A DNA stretch of 64,000 bases from Inia geoffrensis (GCA_036417435.1 CM070912.1:25532055-25596054); one strand, 5' to 3'. Shown: positions 1-20,035, counted from the stretch's first letter. Notes: generated from the sequence alone by a model not told the origin. A program made the numbers and translations.

Positions 1-731
<731 letters not shown>

Positions 732-1200
732 GCCCAGCCCCTGGATCCTCCTCCCGCCCCACCAACCCGGAGAGTCTGCCAGGCCCTGGAGACACAGTGA
801 CCCAGGGTCATCAGTGGCCCCGTGTGAGTCTAGACCCCTCTCTGCTCTCTGGGAGGAGAAAATGCCCGATCACCCCAGATCCAAGAGGACACAGCAACCC
901 ACAGGTCAGCCTGATCAGGGCTTATCCAGCCCCATCTACCCTGGAGCCAAAGTCGACAGCAGCTCTCTGCCCTGGCTGCCCACTGGACTCACCTGGGGAC
1001 CCCAAAAAACTGCCTGTGCCCAGGCTCCACCATAGACCAATGAAATGAGAATCCCTGGGGCTGGGGCTGGAACAATGGTGTGTGTACCTTTTACAGAGTA
1101 ACCTTTTATTTTGAGATGATTGTAGATTGACAAGCAGTAAAAAATAATCCAGAAAACTCCTTGTGTACCCTTTTCTACTTTTCCCCAATAAGAACATCTT
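732..1200 (+). other. ABCC6: ABCC6 3' untranslated region and downstream flank
   Basis: Unique sequence follows the stop up to about 1088, then an old LINE-1 remnant. I see no AATAAA between the stop and the LINE-1 inserted at 1201. Only weaker hexamers occur, AATAAT at 1143-1148 and AATAAG near 1187, so the true 3' end cannot be set from sequence alone. Confidence 0.55.
1088..1200. mobile_element. Old LINE-1 3' remnant, left part
   Basis: TTTTGAGATGATTGTAGATT and the following sequence match my memory of an ancient mammalian L1 3' segment. It continues at 3890 after the younger insertion. Confidence 0.6.
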
Positions 1201-1267
1201 TTTAATTTTTGAAGTATAGTTGACTGACAATGTGAGAATTACTGCTGTACAGCAAAGTGACTCAGTT

Positions 1268-1307
<40 letters not shown>

Positions 1308-3889
1308 TTTTAAAAAATATTCTTTTCCACTATGGTTTATCATAGGATATGGAATATAGTTCCCTGTGCTCTACAGCAGGACCTTGTTGTTTATCCATTC
1401 CATATATAAAAGCTTACATCTGCTCACCCCAACCTCCCGCTCCATCCCTCCCCCTTGGCAGAGTCTGTTCTCTATGTCCATGATTCTGTTTCATAGATGG
1501 GTTCATGTGTGTCATACTTTAGATTCCACATATAGGTGATACCATATGGTATTTGTCTTTCTCTTTCTGACTTACTTCACTTAGTGTGATAATCTCTAGT
1601 TGCATCCATGTTGACGCAAATGGCATTATTTCATTCTTTGTTATGGCTGAGTAATATTCCATTGTATATATGTACCACATTTTTTTAATCCATTTATCTG
1701 TCAATGGACATTTAGGTTGTTTCCATTCCTTGGCTATTGTGAATAGTGCTGCTATGAACACAGGGGTACATGTATCTTTTTGAATTGTAGTTTTGTCCAG
1801 GTATATACTCAGGACTGCTGGATCATATGGTAATTTTTAGTTTTCTGAGGAACTGCCATACTGTTTTCCACAGTGGCTGCACCAACTTACATTCCCACCA
1901 ACAGTGTAGGAAGGTTCCCTTTTCTCCACATCCTCTCCAGCGTTTGTTATTTGTAGACTTTTTAATGATGGCCATTCTGACTGGTGTGAGGTGGTACCTC
2001 GTAGTTTTGATTTGCATTTCTCTAATATTTAGCAATGTTGAGCATCTTTTCATGTGCCTATTGGCCATTTGTATTTCTTCTCTGGACAAATGTCTATTTA
2101 GGTCTTCTGCCCATTTTTGGATTGGGATGTTTTGGGGTTTTTTGTTGTTGAGTTGTATGAGCTGTTTGTGTATTTTGGAAATTAAGCCCTTGTTGGCTGC
2201 AGCATTTGCAAATGTTTTCTCCATTCTGCAGGTTGTCTTCTCATTTTGCTTATGGTTTCCTTTGCTGTGCAAAAGCTTGTAAATTGATTAGGTCCCACTT
2301 GTTCATTTTTGTTTTCAGAGGAGCCTTTCTCCAGCCTTGGGAGACTGACCTAAGAAAACATAGGTACAATTTATGTCAGAGAATGTTTCGCCTATGTTCT
2401 CTTCTAGAAGTTTTATGGTGCCATGTCTTATGTTTAAGTCTTTAAGCCATTTTATTTTTGTACATGGTAAGAGGATGTATTCTAACTTCATTGATTTACA
2501 TGCAGCTGTCCAACTTTCCCAATACCACTTGCTGAAGACTCTATTTTTCCCATCGTATACTCTTACCTCCTTTGTTGAAGATTAATTGGCTGTAGGTGTG
2601 TGCGTTTATTTCTGGGCTCTCTATTCTGTTCCATTGATCCATATGTCTGTTTTTGTGCCAGTACCATATTATTTTGATTACTGTAGCCTTGTAGTATTGT
2701 CTGATGTTTGGGACTATTATGCCTCCTGCTTTTTTCTTTTTCTTCAGGGTTGCTTTGGCAATTCTGGGTCTTTTATGGTTTCATATGAATTTCAGGATTA
2801 TTTTTTTCTAGTTCCGTGGAAAATGTCATGCGTAATGTGATAGGGATTGCATTAAGTCTACAGATTGCTTTGGGTGGTATGGCCATTTGAACAATATTAA
2901 TTCTTCCAATCCAAGAGCATGGGATATCTTTCCATTTCTTTGAATCATCTTTAATTTCCTTTAATGTTTTATAGTTCTCGGCATATTAAGTCTTTCACCT
3001 CCTTGGTGAGGTTTATTTCTAAGTATTTATTTTTGGGGTTGTGATTTTAAAAGGTTTTTGTTTTGCTTTGTTTTGTTTTTTTACATTCCCTAATATTTCA
3101 TTGTTGGTGTAAAGAAATGCAACTGATTTCTGTATGTGAATCTTGTATCCTACTACCTTGCTGAATTTATCAACTCTAGCAGTTTTGTGTGCAGTCTTTA
3201 GGGTTTTCTATATACCATATCATCTGCATATAATGAGTTTTACCTCTTCCCTTCCAACGGAGGTACCTTTTTATTTCTTTTTCCTGTCTGATTGCTGTGG
3301 ACAGGACTTCCAATACTATGTTGAATAGAAGAGGGGAGAATGGGCATCCTTGTCTTGTTCCAGATTTTAGCAGGAAGGCTTTCAGCTTTTCATCATTGAG
3401 TATTATACTGGCTGTGGGTTTGTCATAAATGGCTTTTATTATCTTGAGACATGTTCCCTCTATATGCACTTTGGTAAGAGTTTTTCTCATGAATGGATGT
3501 TGAATTTTGTGAAATGCTTTTTCTGCATCTATTGAGATGATCTTGTGGTTTTTCTTTTCTTTTGTTTACGTGGCCTATGCCATTGATTTACCTATGTTGA
3601 ACCGTCCTTGTGAACTTGGGTGAATCCCACTTTGTCGAATCCCACTTGGTTGTGATGTGTGATCTTTTTTATGTGTTGCTGGATTTGGTTTGCTATGTTT
3701 TGTTGAGAATTTTTGCATCTATATGCATCAAAGATATTGGCCTGTCTGGTTTTGGTATCAGGGTGATGGTGGCTTCATTGAATGTCTTTGGGAGTGTTCC
3801 CTCCTCTTCAATTTTTTGCAAGAGTTTGAGAAGGATGGGTGTGAGTCCTCTTTGTATGTTTGGTAGAATTCACCTGAGAAACCAACAGT
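1201..3889 (-). mobile_element. LINE-1, 5'-truncated, - strand
   Basis: The - strand encodes broken pieces of L1 ORF2. At 3490-3176 is a reverse-transcriptase segment ([30 protein letters not shown]). At 2272-1823 are [18 protein letters not shown] and the [20 protein letters not shown] zinc-knuckle-like motif. At 1761-1519 is the end (WYIYTMEYYSAITKNEIMPF). Frames are interrupted, so it is dead. A 3' UTR with a TA repeat reaches 1201. The element starts inside the reverse transcriptase and is flanked by AACATCTT at 1193-1200 and 3890-3897. Confidence 0.93.
1273..1305. repeat. (TA)n repeat in L1 3' UTR
   Basis: An uninterrupted TA tract within the LINE-1 3' UTR, a known variable part of cetartiodactyl L1 elements. 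Confidence 0.9.
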
Positions 3890-4075
3890 AACATCTTAAA
3901 AGACGACAGCTCAGTATCACAATCAGGAAATTGACAATGGTACCATCCACCGATCCTGTTCAGATCCCCCAGTTTTACTTGTACTCACTGGGTGTGTGTG
4001 TGTTTACTTCTACGTAATTGCATCATACGTACAGGTTCCTGCATCCACCACCACAGTCGGGATGCTGACTGCTTC
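3890..4075. mobile_element. Old LINE-1 3' remnant, right part
   Basis: The sequence resumes the old element with CAATCAGGAAATTGACAATG and CCCCAGTTTTACTTGTACTC, typical of an ancient L1 3' region. It was split by the younger L1. Confidence 0.6.
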
Positions 4076-4914
4076 CATCTCCACGTGGACCCCTCAAATT
4101 GCCATCTTGTAACCACACCCACCTCCCCCTGCCCTCACAACCACTGGTGTGGTCTCCAGCCCAGATGATTCCAACGTGCAGCCAGGACTGAGAACTGCTA
4201 CTTCACCCTCATGCATGAGCTCCAGGGAACATCATGTCTGAACAGGTGCACAAGCCACAGCCCACACCAGGGAAGGGCCTCTCCGGGCACAAGCCCTCGA
4301 GCAGCACACAGTTCATTTCCAAAAGGGAGATGAGAAGAGCCAGATCTCCTGGGCCCTACCGGGAGAATTTGCTCAGGATTTGGTGCATTTCATCCATTTG
4401 TTTATTCAGGACTAAATCTGCCCCCAGCAGCTGTTGGAACACCTAGGGCGTTTCTGGTCACACTTCCACCCGCCAGGCGCCGTGGGGGAGACGCTGTTGG
4501 AAGGCCGAGGTCAGGGGTGGGTCAAGGTCCAGCGCTTGCTTCCATGAAGGTCCGTACACAGTGCACAAGGCTCGGGCCGTTTGTGACAGCGATCAGCATT
4601 CTAATAAAAATGGCTTCAGGCACCAGGAAAGAGGTGAGAGCCTGAAGTAGGCAAGCCTGAGGTCACAGGGACACAGCTGAAAAGGGCAGGGTGAGAAATG
4701 AGACAAATCCCCGGATCATAACTATGGCTGCCCAGGGGTCTGCACTGACCCCCGGCACTGCAGCTGGGAGAGAGAGCAAGTTAACACTCAGAGAGGGTCG
4801 GAGCCGAGCAGGGTACAAAGTAAGTGCTCAGTAATCGTTTGCTATTGTTCTCGATACTGTTGTGTTTACGGGCCTCTGAGGGGCAGCAGAGGAGGATAGA
4901 TACAACAGGATTTT

Positions 4915-5105
4915 TTTTTAACCTCTTCACTATTGATATGCGGGGTGGGTAATTCCATGTGGAGGCATCCTGCGCACTGTCAGATGTTCAGCAGCGTCCC
5001 TGGCCTCCACCCACTTGAAGCCAGGAGCACCTTCTCCTCTAGTTGTGACAAAAATGTCTCCAGACACTGCCAGTTGAGTCATGGGTCTCCGCCACCAATA
5101 ATGCA
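4915..5105 (-). mobile_element. MER20-like hAT-Charlie fossil
   Basis: In reverse orientation the landmarks are present: TTGTGACAAAAATGTCTCCA, the TTCAGCAGCGTCCCTGGCCT core and the CTTCACTATTGATATGCGG end. Confidence 0.75.
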
Positions 5106-5211
5106 CCGATACCTGGGCAATGGCTGTGTTGGTGTGTCAGGAGAGGCCCGTGGACACACACCTACTTGCCTGGACACAGGGCCTGCCCTGTCCCAGACAG
5201 CTCATGGGGAC

Positions 5212-5311
5212 ATTTTTTTTTTTTTTTCTATATTCCTTTGAATAGTTTAAGGCTTGAGTTGTTATCTTTGTTTTGTATACACTTTTTCATTGTGCCTATT
5301 GACCTCCTAAC
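5212..5311 (-). mobile_element. Unidentified A-tailed retroposed insert with TSD
   Basis: About 85 bp plus a 15-nt A tail on the - strand (T run 5213-5227). It is flanked by exact direct repeats CTCATGGGGAC at 5201-5211 and 5312-5322. The structure is that of a short RNA retroposed by L1 machinery. I do not recognise the source RNA. Confidence 0.7.
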
Positions 5312-5514
5312 CTCATGGGGACTTTCTGATTGTCCACCCTGACTTAGGGTTTTCAGCCCAGAGGAATCTAAATCCAGGTCCAGTCATGGCTGCCTCCCCT
5401 TTTCAAGATGTGACCATAGTTCATTTTGATACCTTCAAAATGGGGTAGGGGTCTGCATCCCTTGCCCGCCCCCTGTCATGCCAACAAAATGCCATCATTA
5501 CTAGTGATTTTGCT

Positions 5515-5620
5515 CCATCTTGCAGATGAGAAAACTGAGGCTCGGTGAGCGGACGTGACCTGGCAAGGCCACCTGGCTAGTAAGTGGCAGAGTGGGGATC
5601 TCCCCTTGGGCCTAACGCCA
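5515..5620 (-). mobile_element. MIR fragment
   Basis: GATGAGAAAACTGAGGCTCG is the reverse of the MIR landmark, followed by a degraded TAAGTGGCAGAGTGGGGAT. Confidence 0.65.
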
Positions 5621-6129
5621 AAGTCCAAGTCATCTTGTGTGGGTGTCTGCCCTACTGCAAGGAACGGGAAGGGACCAGACACAGCGCTTCTCATGTCTCC
5701 TCCTGGAGCCGAGCCAGCTGATGCCCTGGCAGAGCGACTGCAGGCAAAGGTGGCAGCTGTGTGCTTGGCGTGGTCACGTGGTGTTGTTCCAGGGCCACAA
5801 GAGCCTCCTTCATGAAGGGAGGTGTTTTGCCAGGAAGCAGAGTGTGGGCCACGGAACCAGTGCCTGCAAGAGCCCACTAACAAGGCTGCTGTTGGGCCCA
5901 CCCCATGGCTCCTTGGACGCCAGCCCGTGGGCCACCCGGGCCATTAATCCCCTGGCTGTGGCTCCTGCCAGCAGGGCCTGGCTGGCGGTTGAGCACAGCT
6001 AAGAGGCAGGAAAGCTATGTACAGACCTTCCTTGGTCAGTGCGTCTCTCGGTAAGTCCTTAAACCTCACCCGAGTCCCACTGGTCACAGCAAACACACAG
6101 CCCTGCTCTAAATGCCTGTCACCCAGTTA

Positions 6130-6320
6130 ATCCTCACAATCGGAGGGTGACTACCCTCCGGTAGTCACCCCACACCTTACTAGGACGCTGTGCTGAGGAA
6201 AGTACTATCATTAGGCCCCTTTTACAGGTGACAAAACAGAGTGTAAGCAAGTAGGGAGGGATCTGAACCCAGGAAGGCTGGTGCCAGAGCCGCCCACGTC
6301 CTAACCACTGTACCACACTG
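6130..6320 (-). mobile_element. MIR fragment with embedded palindrome
   Basis: TTAATCCTCACAAT, CCCCTTTTACAGGTGACAAA and GGATCTGAACCCAGG are MIR landmarks in reverse. The region between the first two holds a perfect hairpin (6145-6170). Confidence 0.65.
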
Positions 6321-6527
6321 CCTCTCGCACATTCCTTTAGCTCTAGCACATCGCTATGGATAAGAGCTGGATTCCACTCTAGAATCCCACCAGGAGGGAA
6401 GGAAAGGGCTCCTTTCCTTCTTGAACTGAGACGAGAGATCTGTGCATTTGTATTGGCTGCGCTTTCCCTCGCACCCAGCGTGGTACACAGCACGTAGGAG
6501 GGGTCGATAGATACTGACTGTATGACT

Positions 6528-6596
6528 GGACGGATGGATGGAGGGAATGAATAGGTGGATGGATGAACAGACAAATGAATGCATGGATGGCATCAC
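6528..6596. repeat. Degenerate GGAT/GAAT tetranucleotide repeat
   Basis: Imperfect tandem GATG/GAAT units (GGACGGATGGATGGAGGGAA and similar). Confidence 0.75.
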
Positions 6597-8084
6597 CACG
6601 TATGAAGGCATCCTAAGGGCGAGGCATGACTGTCTTCATCCTCACAGCCACCTGGCCAGGAGGCTACAAAGATCCCAGTTGTACCAAGCAAGGAAGCTGC
6701 AATTCCGGAAGGGCAAGTTCTAGGGCCCCAGTGACTTCACGCTGGGTTCTGGCCCGGCACAGGGACAGCACAGTCCCAGAGTGGAGAATGCAGTCACTAA
6801 GCACGTGCCATATGCGCCGCTCTAGAGATGAGCCTTCAGCAAGAAATAAAGAGATTACAGCCCTGCTTGCACAGAGCTGCCCCTGTCAAATAGGGAAAGG
6901 AGCAGGTGACGCAGACATCTGGGAAGAGAGAGAGGACCCTGAGGTTGGAAGAAGAGCAGCGAGGTGAGCAGGCAAGCATGGCTGGGGATGCTCTCTGGCC
7001 CAGGGCTCCCTTCCCACGAGGAGAGCTGTGCAAAGCGCTGAGCCCAGGGCCTAGCATGCAGCAGGTGCACAACAAAGCTTGCTTCTCCCCTTCTCCTTCC
7101 ACGGCGCTGGGGCACTCACCTGGAAGAGCAGGTGTGCAGGCCCCCTCCCACCCTCCTCCACACCCTGGCTCACCCTCTTCAGGGTTAATGCTGCACCCGC
7201 CCCTCTTCCTGACGTGGAAGGCACATGCCGATCGCACACTCGTTTAGCATCTGACCCAAGATTTTAATACGCAGGGCCAGGCCCTGAGACAGAAACACGC
7301 CCACATCTAAAATCGACTCCCCACAAGGCACATCCAAGTGCTTCTCATCCTAAGGGTGACAGCCTCGCAGCTGCTTTTCATTGAGCACCTTCACCTCCCA
7401 GCTCCTCAGACAAGGCAGCCTGGAGGCGGGGGGCGGGTAGGGGACACACAGCCAGCGCTGGCCGCTCCGCCTGCGTGTGTCCTTGGAGCATGGTTCTGGG
7501 GTGTGTGCTCCCCAAATCCTGGCATTCCTCACTGTCCAGACTCACCAATACGAACTCAGATCCCAACGCCCCGGTCTTCCTCCCCCACTATCCAAAACTC
7601 AGAAATGACATCAGTTACCCCAGGAAGGGGCTTCCTTCCTTATGCGTCCCTGCATTTCCTGCCTCCTCCTTTGTGGCCTGGTGGGGCCATGTGACTAATT
7701 CTGGCCCAACAGACTGTGAGTGGAACTGACTTTTGTCACTTCTGGTTTGAGATACTTAACAGCGGGTGTGAGTCGTCCACAACTTCCCTTCCCCAGCTGT
7801 GGTGACCCAGAAGCCAGCCCCTGAGAGGCGGTGTCATAAAACCAGAACAGTCTGGATCTGTCAGTCATCGTACCAAAGGAGAGGCGCCTGATTCTCATCA
7901 AGAAATATATGAGAAATACACCCTTGTATTCATGTCCCAAGAGTTTATGGCTAATTTGTTACTGCAGCATAGCCTAGCCTGGCCTAACACCACAAAGGGA
8001 TTTCCAAGGGTAATTTTTGCCTTGCCTGTGTCTTAGAACCCAACCTGGGCCATGCACGTAACACACACATCACTGCTCATCTTC

Positions 8085-8225
8085 TCAACACGCCCAGGAG
8101 GCAGGGATCAGACCCATTTTACAGACGAGGCAACTGAGGCACGAAGACTAAGTGACCTGCCTAGGGTCACACAGCCTGCAGATGACAAGGGCAGGACCCT
8201 GTCCACCGTGCTACGCCGATTCCCC
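8085..8225 (-). mobile_element. MIR fragment
   Basis: CCATTTTACAGACGAGGCAA then CTAAGTGACCTGCCTAGGGT and CACACAGCCTGCAG are MIR landmarks in reverse orientation. Confidence 0.75.
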
Positions 8226-8419
8226 ACCAAACCCCACCTGATTCTTAATCTCTAGGTTCCCAATTCCAAGAGCTCCCGCTAGAAACAACATGCTCGCCAG
8301 GGAGAAAGAACAGCAGCAGATGAGAGGGTGCCCCATCCCGACTCCTGGAGAGACGGCAGGAACCTTCGCTAGAAAGAAAATGGAACAGTCGTTTAGAAAG
8401 AAGTAAAATATTTTTTTAA

Positions 8420-9947
8420 ACTGCAAATTATTTGCAAATGTTCACGTTTCCAGTGTTAAGTCATTACAAAAAGATCCCCAAGAAACACTTGGTTTATCTA
8501 ATGTGAAATAATGGTTTAACTTACAAAAAATAAATATGTATTTCCACCTAAAAGAAGAAAGATGCTTCTCTGGCTTGAAGTCAGCAACGTAATTCACATA
8601 ACGAGCATGAATCCTGGGGCAGCCGTGACCGCTCTTTGCTTTTTGGGTCTCACTTTGGTCTCCAATCAAGGGACCTAAAGGGCTTTGAAGAAAGGACCCC
8701 ACGTGCCCGTTTCCTTCCAGGAACACAGGGACCAACCACCAGATGCTGAGCCAACCTGGCCATTCCCTGGGATATGCTGCTCCTCGGCCCAGTACTTCCT
8801 CCCAAGAAATTAAAGTCTTGAGACTGTTTTTCTCCCTAGAGCGGTACTTAAAAAAAAAAAAAAAAAGAAAATCACTGACACTCATGAATGGGTTCTTTTC
8901 TTGTCCCAGAAGAGATTCAGTAACCGTAAGTCAAGTTCTCCACCCCGCCGCCCCTGACAGCCAACCAGAGGCCCCGGGTGAGAAACTGAAATCTAAGAAC
9001 GAGGAGGAGACTCAACGGGGCTCTTTTCAGTACCAACTGCTCACACTCTCGGCCTTGAATGCTGAATAACCATGAGCAAGTCTTCTCTTTCGGGCACCTG
9101 GAGGCGTAAACCCATTCTAGCTACAGGTAGAAAGAGGGAGGAAGGAAGGCAAAGACGGGAGCGGGTGACGAGGTGAGCAGTCAAGCGGGGAAGTCGGCAT
9201 TGAGGGAGCTCTCCCGGCCTGGAGCTTCAGGGCCAGGTCACCCGGACGCCAGCCCAGTCCCGTCAACGAGAAGCGCTGGGAGACATGCGGCCTCTGGCCC
9301 ATGAAGCAAGTCCCGGTGGAGGCGGCGCTGTGACACGGGTTCCCACGTCTGAGCACCCAGAAGACCAGATGGCTGGTGAGAAGCGCGTCCACGGCCCTCA
9401 GGACACTGCCCGAGAGTGAAAATGACCTTCACCAGGCCCCTCACCTCCAAACTGCAGCCTTGGGGAAACAAGCATCTGGGGAGAGCCAGGCAAGGACAGA
9501 GAGGTGCCGGGGACCAGGGAGCTTCTCGAAAGCTTGGAACCCGCAGGCTTCGGCTGGAGAGGTCTGAGGCAGTTGGCTGGATTTGGTCACTAGCATGTTT
9601 TATGCAACCGATTTCTCTGGAAGTCTGGCGGCCCAAACCTCCCCACAGAGCACGGAGAGCACACGTGCCCTCCCAGGGGCGTGAGAACGTGTGTGCGTCT
9701 GTGGGGGTAACAGAGGCAAGGATGTGCGTGTTTTGGGGGCACTGCATCCCAGTGTCTCTCCTGTTTCTTCTCAGCCAATTCCAGGCAGGGGGCCAGAGGG
9801 TGGCTGCTTTCTGTGTGTTTTGGTTTTGGGTTGTTCTTTTTTTTTGGTTTCAGTCTACGTGAGGCTTGGGTTCCCAAGGATGCCAACTCATCCCTGGCTG
9901 CTGGCATGTCGGCCCTGCAGTTCTGAGCAGCTGCACCAGCTCTGGGC
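8420..9947 (-). other. ABCC1: ABCC1 3' untranslated region (extent inferred)
   Basis: This is the sequence after the ABCC1 stop on the - strand. It is largely free of recognisable repeats, unlike its flanks, which fits a transcribed UTR of roughly 1.5 kb. The A/T-rich end at 8400-8550, where the - strand reads GCAAATAATTTGCAG, is the most likely 3' end. No AATAAA is seen on the - strand in this span, so the boundary is tentative. Confidence 0.5.
8428..8433 (-). terminator. Candidate ABCC1 polyadenylation hexamer AATAAT
   Basis: The - strand reads AATAAT here, a non-canonical hexamer in an A/T-rich context at a plausible distance (1.5 kb) from the stop codon. It is only a candidate. Confidence 0.25.
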
Positions 9948-14943
<4,996 letters not shown>

Positions 14944-15019
14944 TCACAGTGGGGGGTGGGGTGGGGTTCAGGAGTCTGAAGTCCATCCCATGTGCCCTAA
15001 GGCTCTGTGTGAGCGGCCT

Positions 15020-15440
15020 CCATGACCCCTCTGACCACACGGCCCTCTCTCTCGCTCACTACGCTCCCCACACTGAATTCTGAACTGTTCCATGAACACC
15101 CACACCTGTTGCTTCAGGGCCTTTGCACTTGCAGCTTCTTTTGCCTGGAGGGCTCTTCCCCAAACTACCCTCTGGACCTGCTCACCTGCTGCAGATCTCA
15201 GGCCAATGAGACCACCCTCCTAGCCCTGGGCCCATCTCTCCCCTCCCCCGCTCCATTTTCCTTCAGAGCACTTACCCACCTCCTAGCATTTTAAGTACAT
15301 ATTTGCTTGTTCTGTCACCCACGCCCACTGGAAATCCCCTCTATGAGGACAGGCTCTTTTATTCGTTCACTGCTATATCCCAGGGCCCAGAGCACATAGT
15401 AGGCGTTCAATAAACACTCATGGACTGAATCAATGAATGA
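15020..15440 (+). mobile_element. L2 3' end
   Basis: TTGCTTCAGGGCCTTTGCAC, GGAGGGCTCTTCCCC, TGAGGACAGGCTC and CATAGTAGGCGTTCAATAAA are successive L2 landmarks. Confidence 0.8.
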
Positions 15441-15524
15441 GTGGTCTTCTCTAGACAGACACAAGGGTAAAGGTGAGATACTCCAATGGCTTCTAAGGTC
15501 TGGAGGGCACACAGTAAAAGCAGC

Positions 15525-15680
15525 AGCTAACATTTGAAGGTCACTCTATCACATTACCTCGTTTAATCCTCAGTACAATCCCACGAGTGGGGTCTTTCCT
15601 ATCCCCAGTTTACACATGAGGAAACTGAAACACAGAGAGAGAAAGCAACTTGCCTGGGGTCACACAGCCCCTATTTCTGA
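15525..15680 (-). mobile_element. MIR
   Basis: Reverse MIR landmarks: CGTTTAATCCTCAGTACAAT, ACACATGAGGAAACTGAAAC and GCCTGGGGTCACACAGC. Confidence 0.8.
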
Positions 15681-16414
15681 AAAGCTGCTTAGTTCCGTTC
15701 AGCATTGCCTGAGGTCTACCCCTGGATGTGCTCTGGGCCACTGGGCCAGGCTCAGGGCTATCTCCAGGAAAGGAGAGGAACGGTGAGGGCAGTAAAAGAG
15801 AAAGTCCATCCTTTCTCGCCCATAAACTTCTTCCGTTAATTTTTTTTTTACACCCTTTATATAAATAAGGGGACATGCTATAAGCACACAGAGGGGACTG
15901 GAGAGAAGTGAGTGGAGCTTTCTACCTATAAATAAATATCATACATAATATAAATAAACACATAAGTAAATACATATATTTTAATAGTGGTAGGGCTCTG
16001 GTGATCTTTCTCTTTTTCAAATATGCTCTTATTCTAAAAGTATAAAAATAAATAATTAAAAGTAGTCAAATAAGTAAAATATTTTTTAAAGTAAATTAAA
16101 TTGAATTTCACACTTTAAACGGGTGAACTGTGTGGCACAAGAATTACATCTCTAAAGCTTTTATAAAAATAAATTAAAAATAAATAAATAGATAAATTCA
16201 GTGTAGGGTGGGAAACTCCTGGTGTAATGTGCTCTTATTTCCACAGGGGGTGCTCACACCATTCTGACAGATGCTCTCTGATGAAGTGGGCCCTGGTTCA
16301 CCGAGTCAGAGCATTAAAGGACCTGGCATAGTTCACCTCTGTAAATCCTCAAGACAGAGTCTAACCAGGGTCACTTTGGTCTCATTCCCAAGGGGCATTT
16401 TCTTGGAATAAAGT

Positions 16415-16640
16415 GCGGCATAAAGGCACACACCCAAATCCTGGGTCTGCCATTTACCGGCCATGTGATCTTAGGCAAGCAACTTAACCTCCCTCTGTCC
16501 ATTTCCTCACCTGCAAAATGGGGATAACAGTAGAATGTGAGTTAGAAGGCTGTGTAAAGAATAAATGAGTTATTCTATGTAAAATGTTTAGTACAGGCCC
16601 CGACACCCCACAAGAGCACAATATGTGCGTCCCTATTACT
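16415..16640 (+). mobile_element. MIR
   Basis: GGGTCTGCCATTTACCGGCC, AGGCAAGCAACTTAACCTCC and CTCACCTGCAAAATGGGGAT follow the MIR consensus in order. Confidence 0.85.
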
Positions 16641-16734
16641 ATTATTATTGGTAGTAGTGGGGATGGTGGTATCTCCAAGCATTACTGCTATTACCATTAT
16701 TAACACTACTACTGCTATTCGGAGGTGGTGTGTG

Positions 16735-16900
16735 GGCAGGATAAGGCAGTTATTAGGGGAAACATGGCACCAAAGCCTGGAGACTTGGGTCCTACTCCCA
16801 GCTGTCCCACGGACCATGCGTGACTTCGGAGCAGTCATCGTCCCTCCCTACATGCCTTTTTCTTCCACCTATAAAATGAGGACTTGGGTTAAATAAGTGC
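16735..16900 (+). mobile_element. MIR fragment
   Basis: CCTGGAGACTTGGGTCCTAC and CCACCTATAAAATGAGGACT are MIR-like landmarks. Confidence 0.6.
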
Positions 16901-17194
16901 AGGGTTTCCCAAACTTTGGTCAATTCCTTACCAATAACATGATTTTTGCAATATCCATGTACTGATTCTCTTCTTCCTGACTTTTAATATCTTTAAATGA
17001 CTCATTTGTATTTAATTTTTAAACTTATTTAAAGAGAAAATTAGTATGATTCATTTTCCATAATGTAAGTTCCCCCCCACCCAAAATACATAACAAATAA
17101 CAGAAGATTATTTTTGTCAGATAGAGGTTGCCTATTGAAGGCCCACATGGTAGGGCTCAAAGGATTCTTTTGGGTAAAGCCACACTGAAGATCA

Positions 17195-19744
<2,550 letters not shown>

Positions 19745-19799
19745 TCAGAGGGTGTCCCGGCTCAGCTGGCGAACGGCAGGCACAGCGCCCACAATACTG

Positions 19800-20035
19800 C
19801 CGGTGGTGGTGATGATGGTAACAGCTAACGCTTACGTGGAGCCCAGCATCCTAGGACTGTTCTAAGTTCTTTCACATATATCAACTCGTGCAATCCTCAC
19901 CAAAAACCTACGAGGTGCTCATTCCAGTTTCACAATGAATAAACTAAAGACAACCTCTTCCCTAAGGTCACGTGGCTAGGAAGCGGCAGAGCTAGGATCT
20001 GAACCCCGTCAAAGTGCTAACCTCAGCACTGCACG
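19800..20035 (-). mobile_element. MIR
   Basis: AACAGCTAACGCTTACGTGG, CTCGTGCAATCCTCACCAAA and GCTAGGATCTGAACCCC are MIR-type landmarks in reverse. Confidence 0.7.

Larger units (their letters stand above)
4080..9947. other. Intergenic region between ABCC6 and ABCC1 stops
   Basis: Apart from the repeats listed separately (MER20-like 4915, A-tailed insert 5212, MIR pieces 5515, 6130 and 8085, GATG repeat 6528) and the ABCC1 3' UTR, I recognise nothing. Reading frames here are short, lack family motifs and look like chance. Confidence 0.7.

Noticed and set aside
1823..3490. LINE-1 ORF2 pieces as a possible active element
   Set aside because: The frames are broken and the 5' half, including the endonuclease, is missing.
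6528..6596. Short regularly spaced repeats that might suggest a CRISPR array or minisatellite array
   Set aside because: They are degenerate tetranucleotide repeats in a mammalian intergenic region with no repeat-spacer structure.
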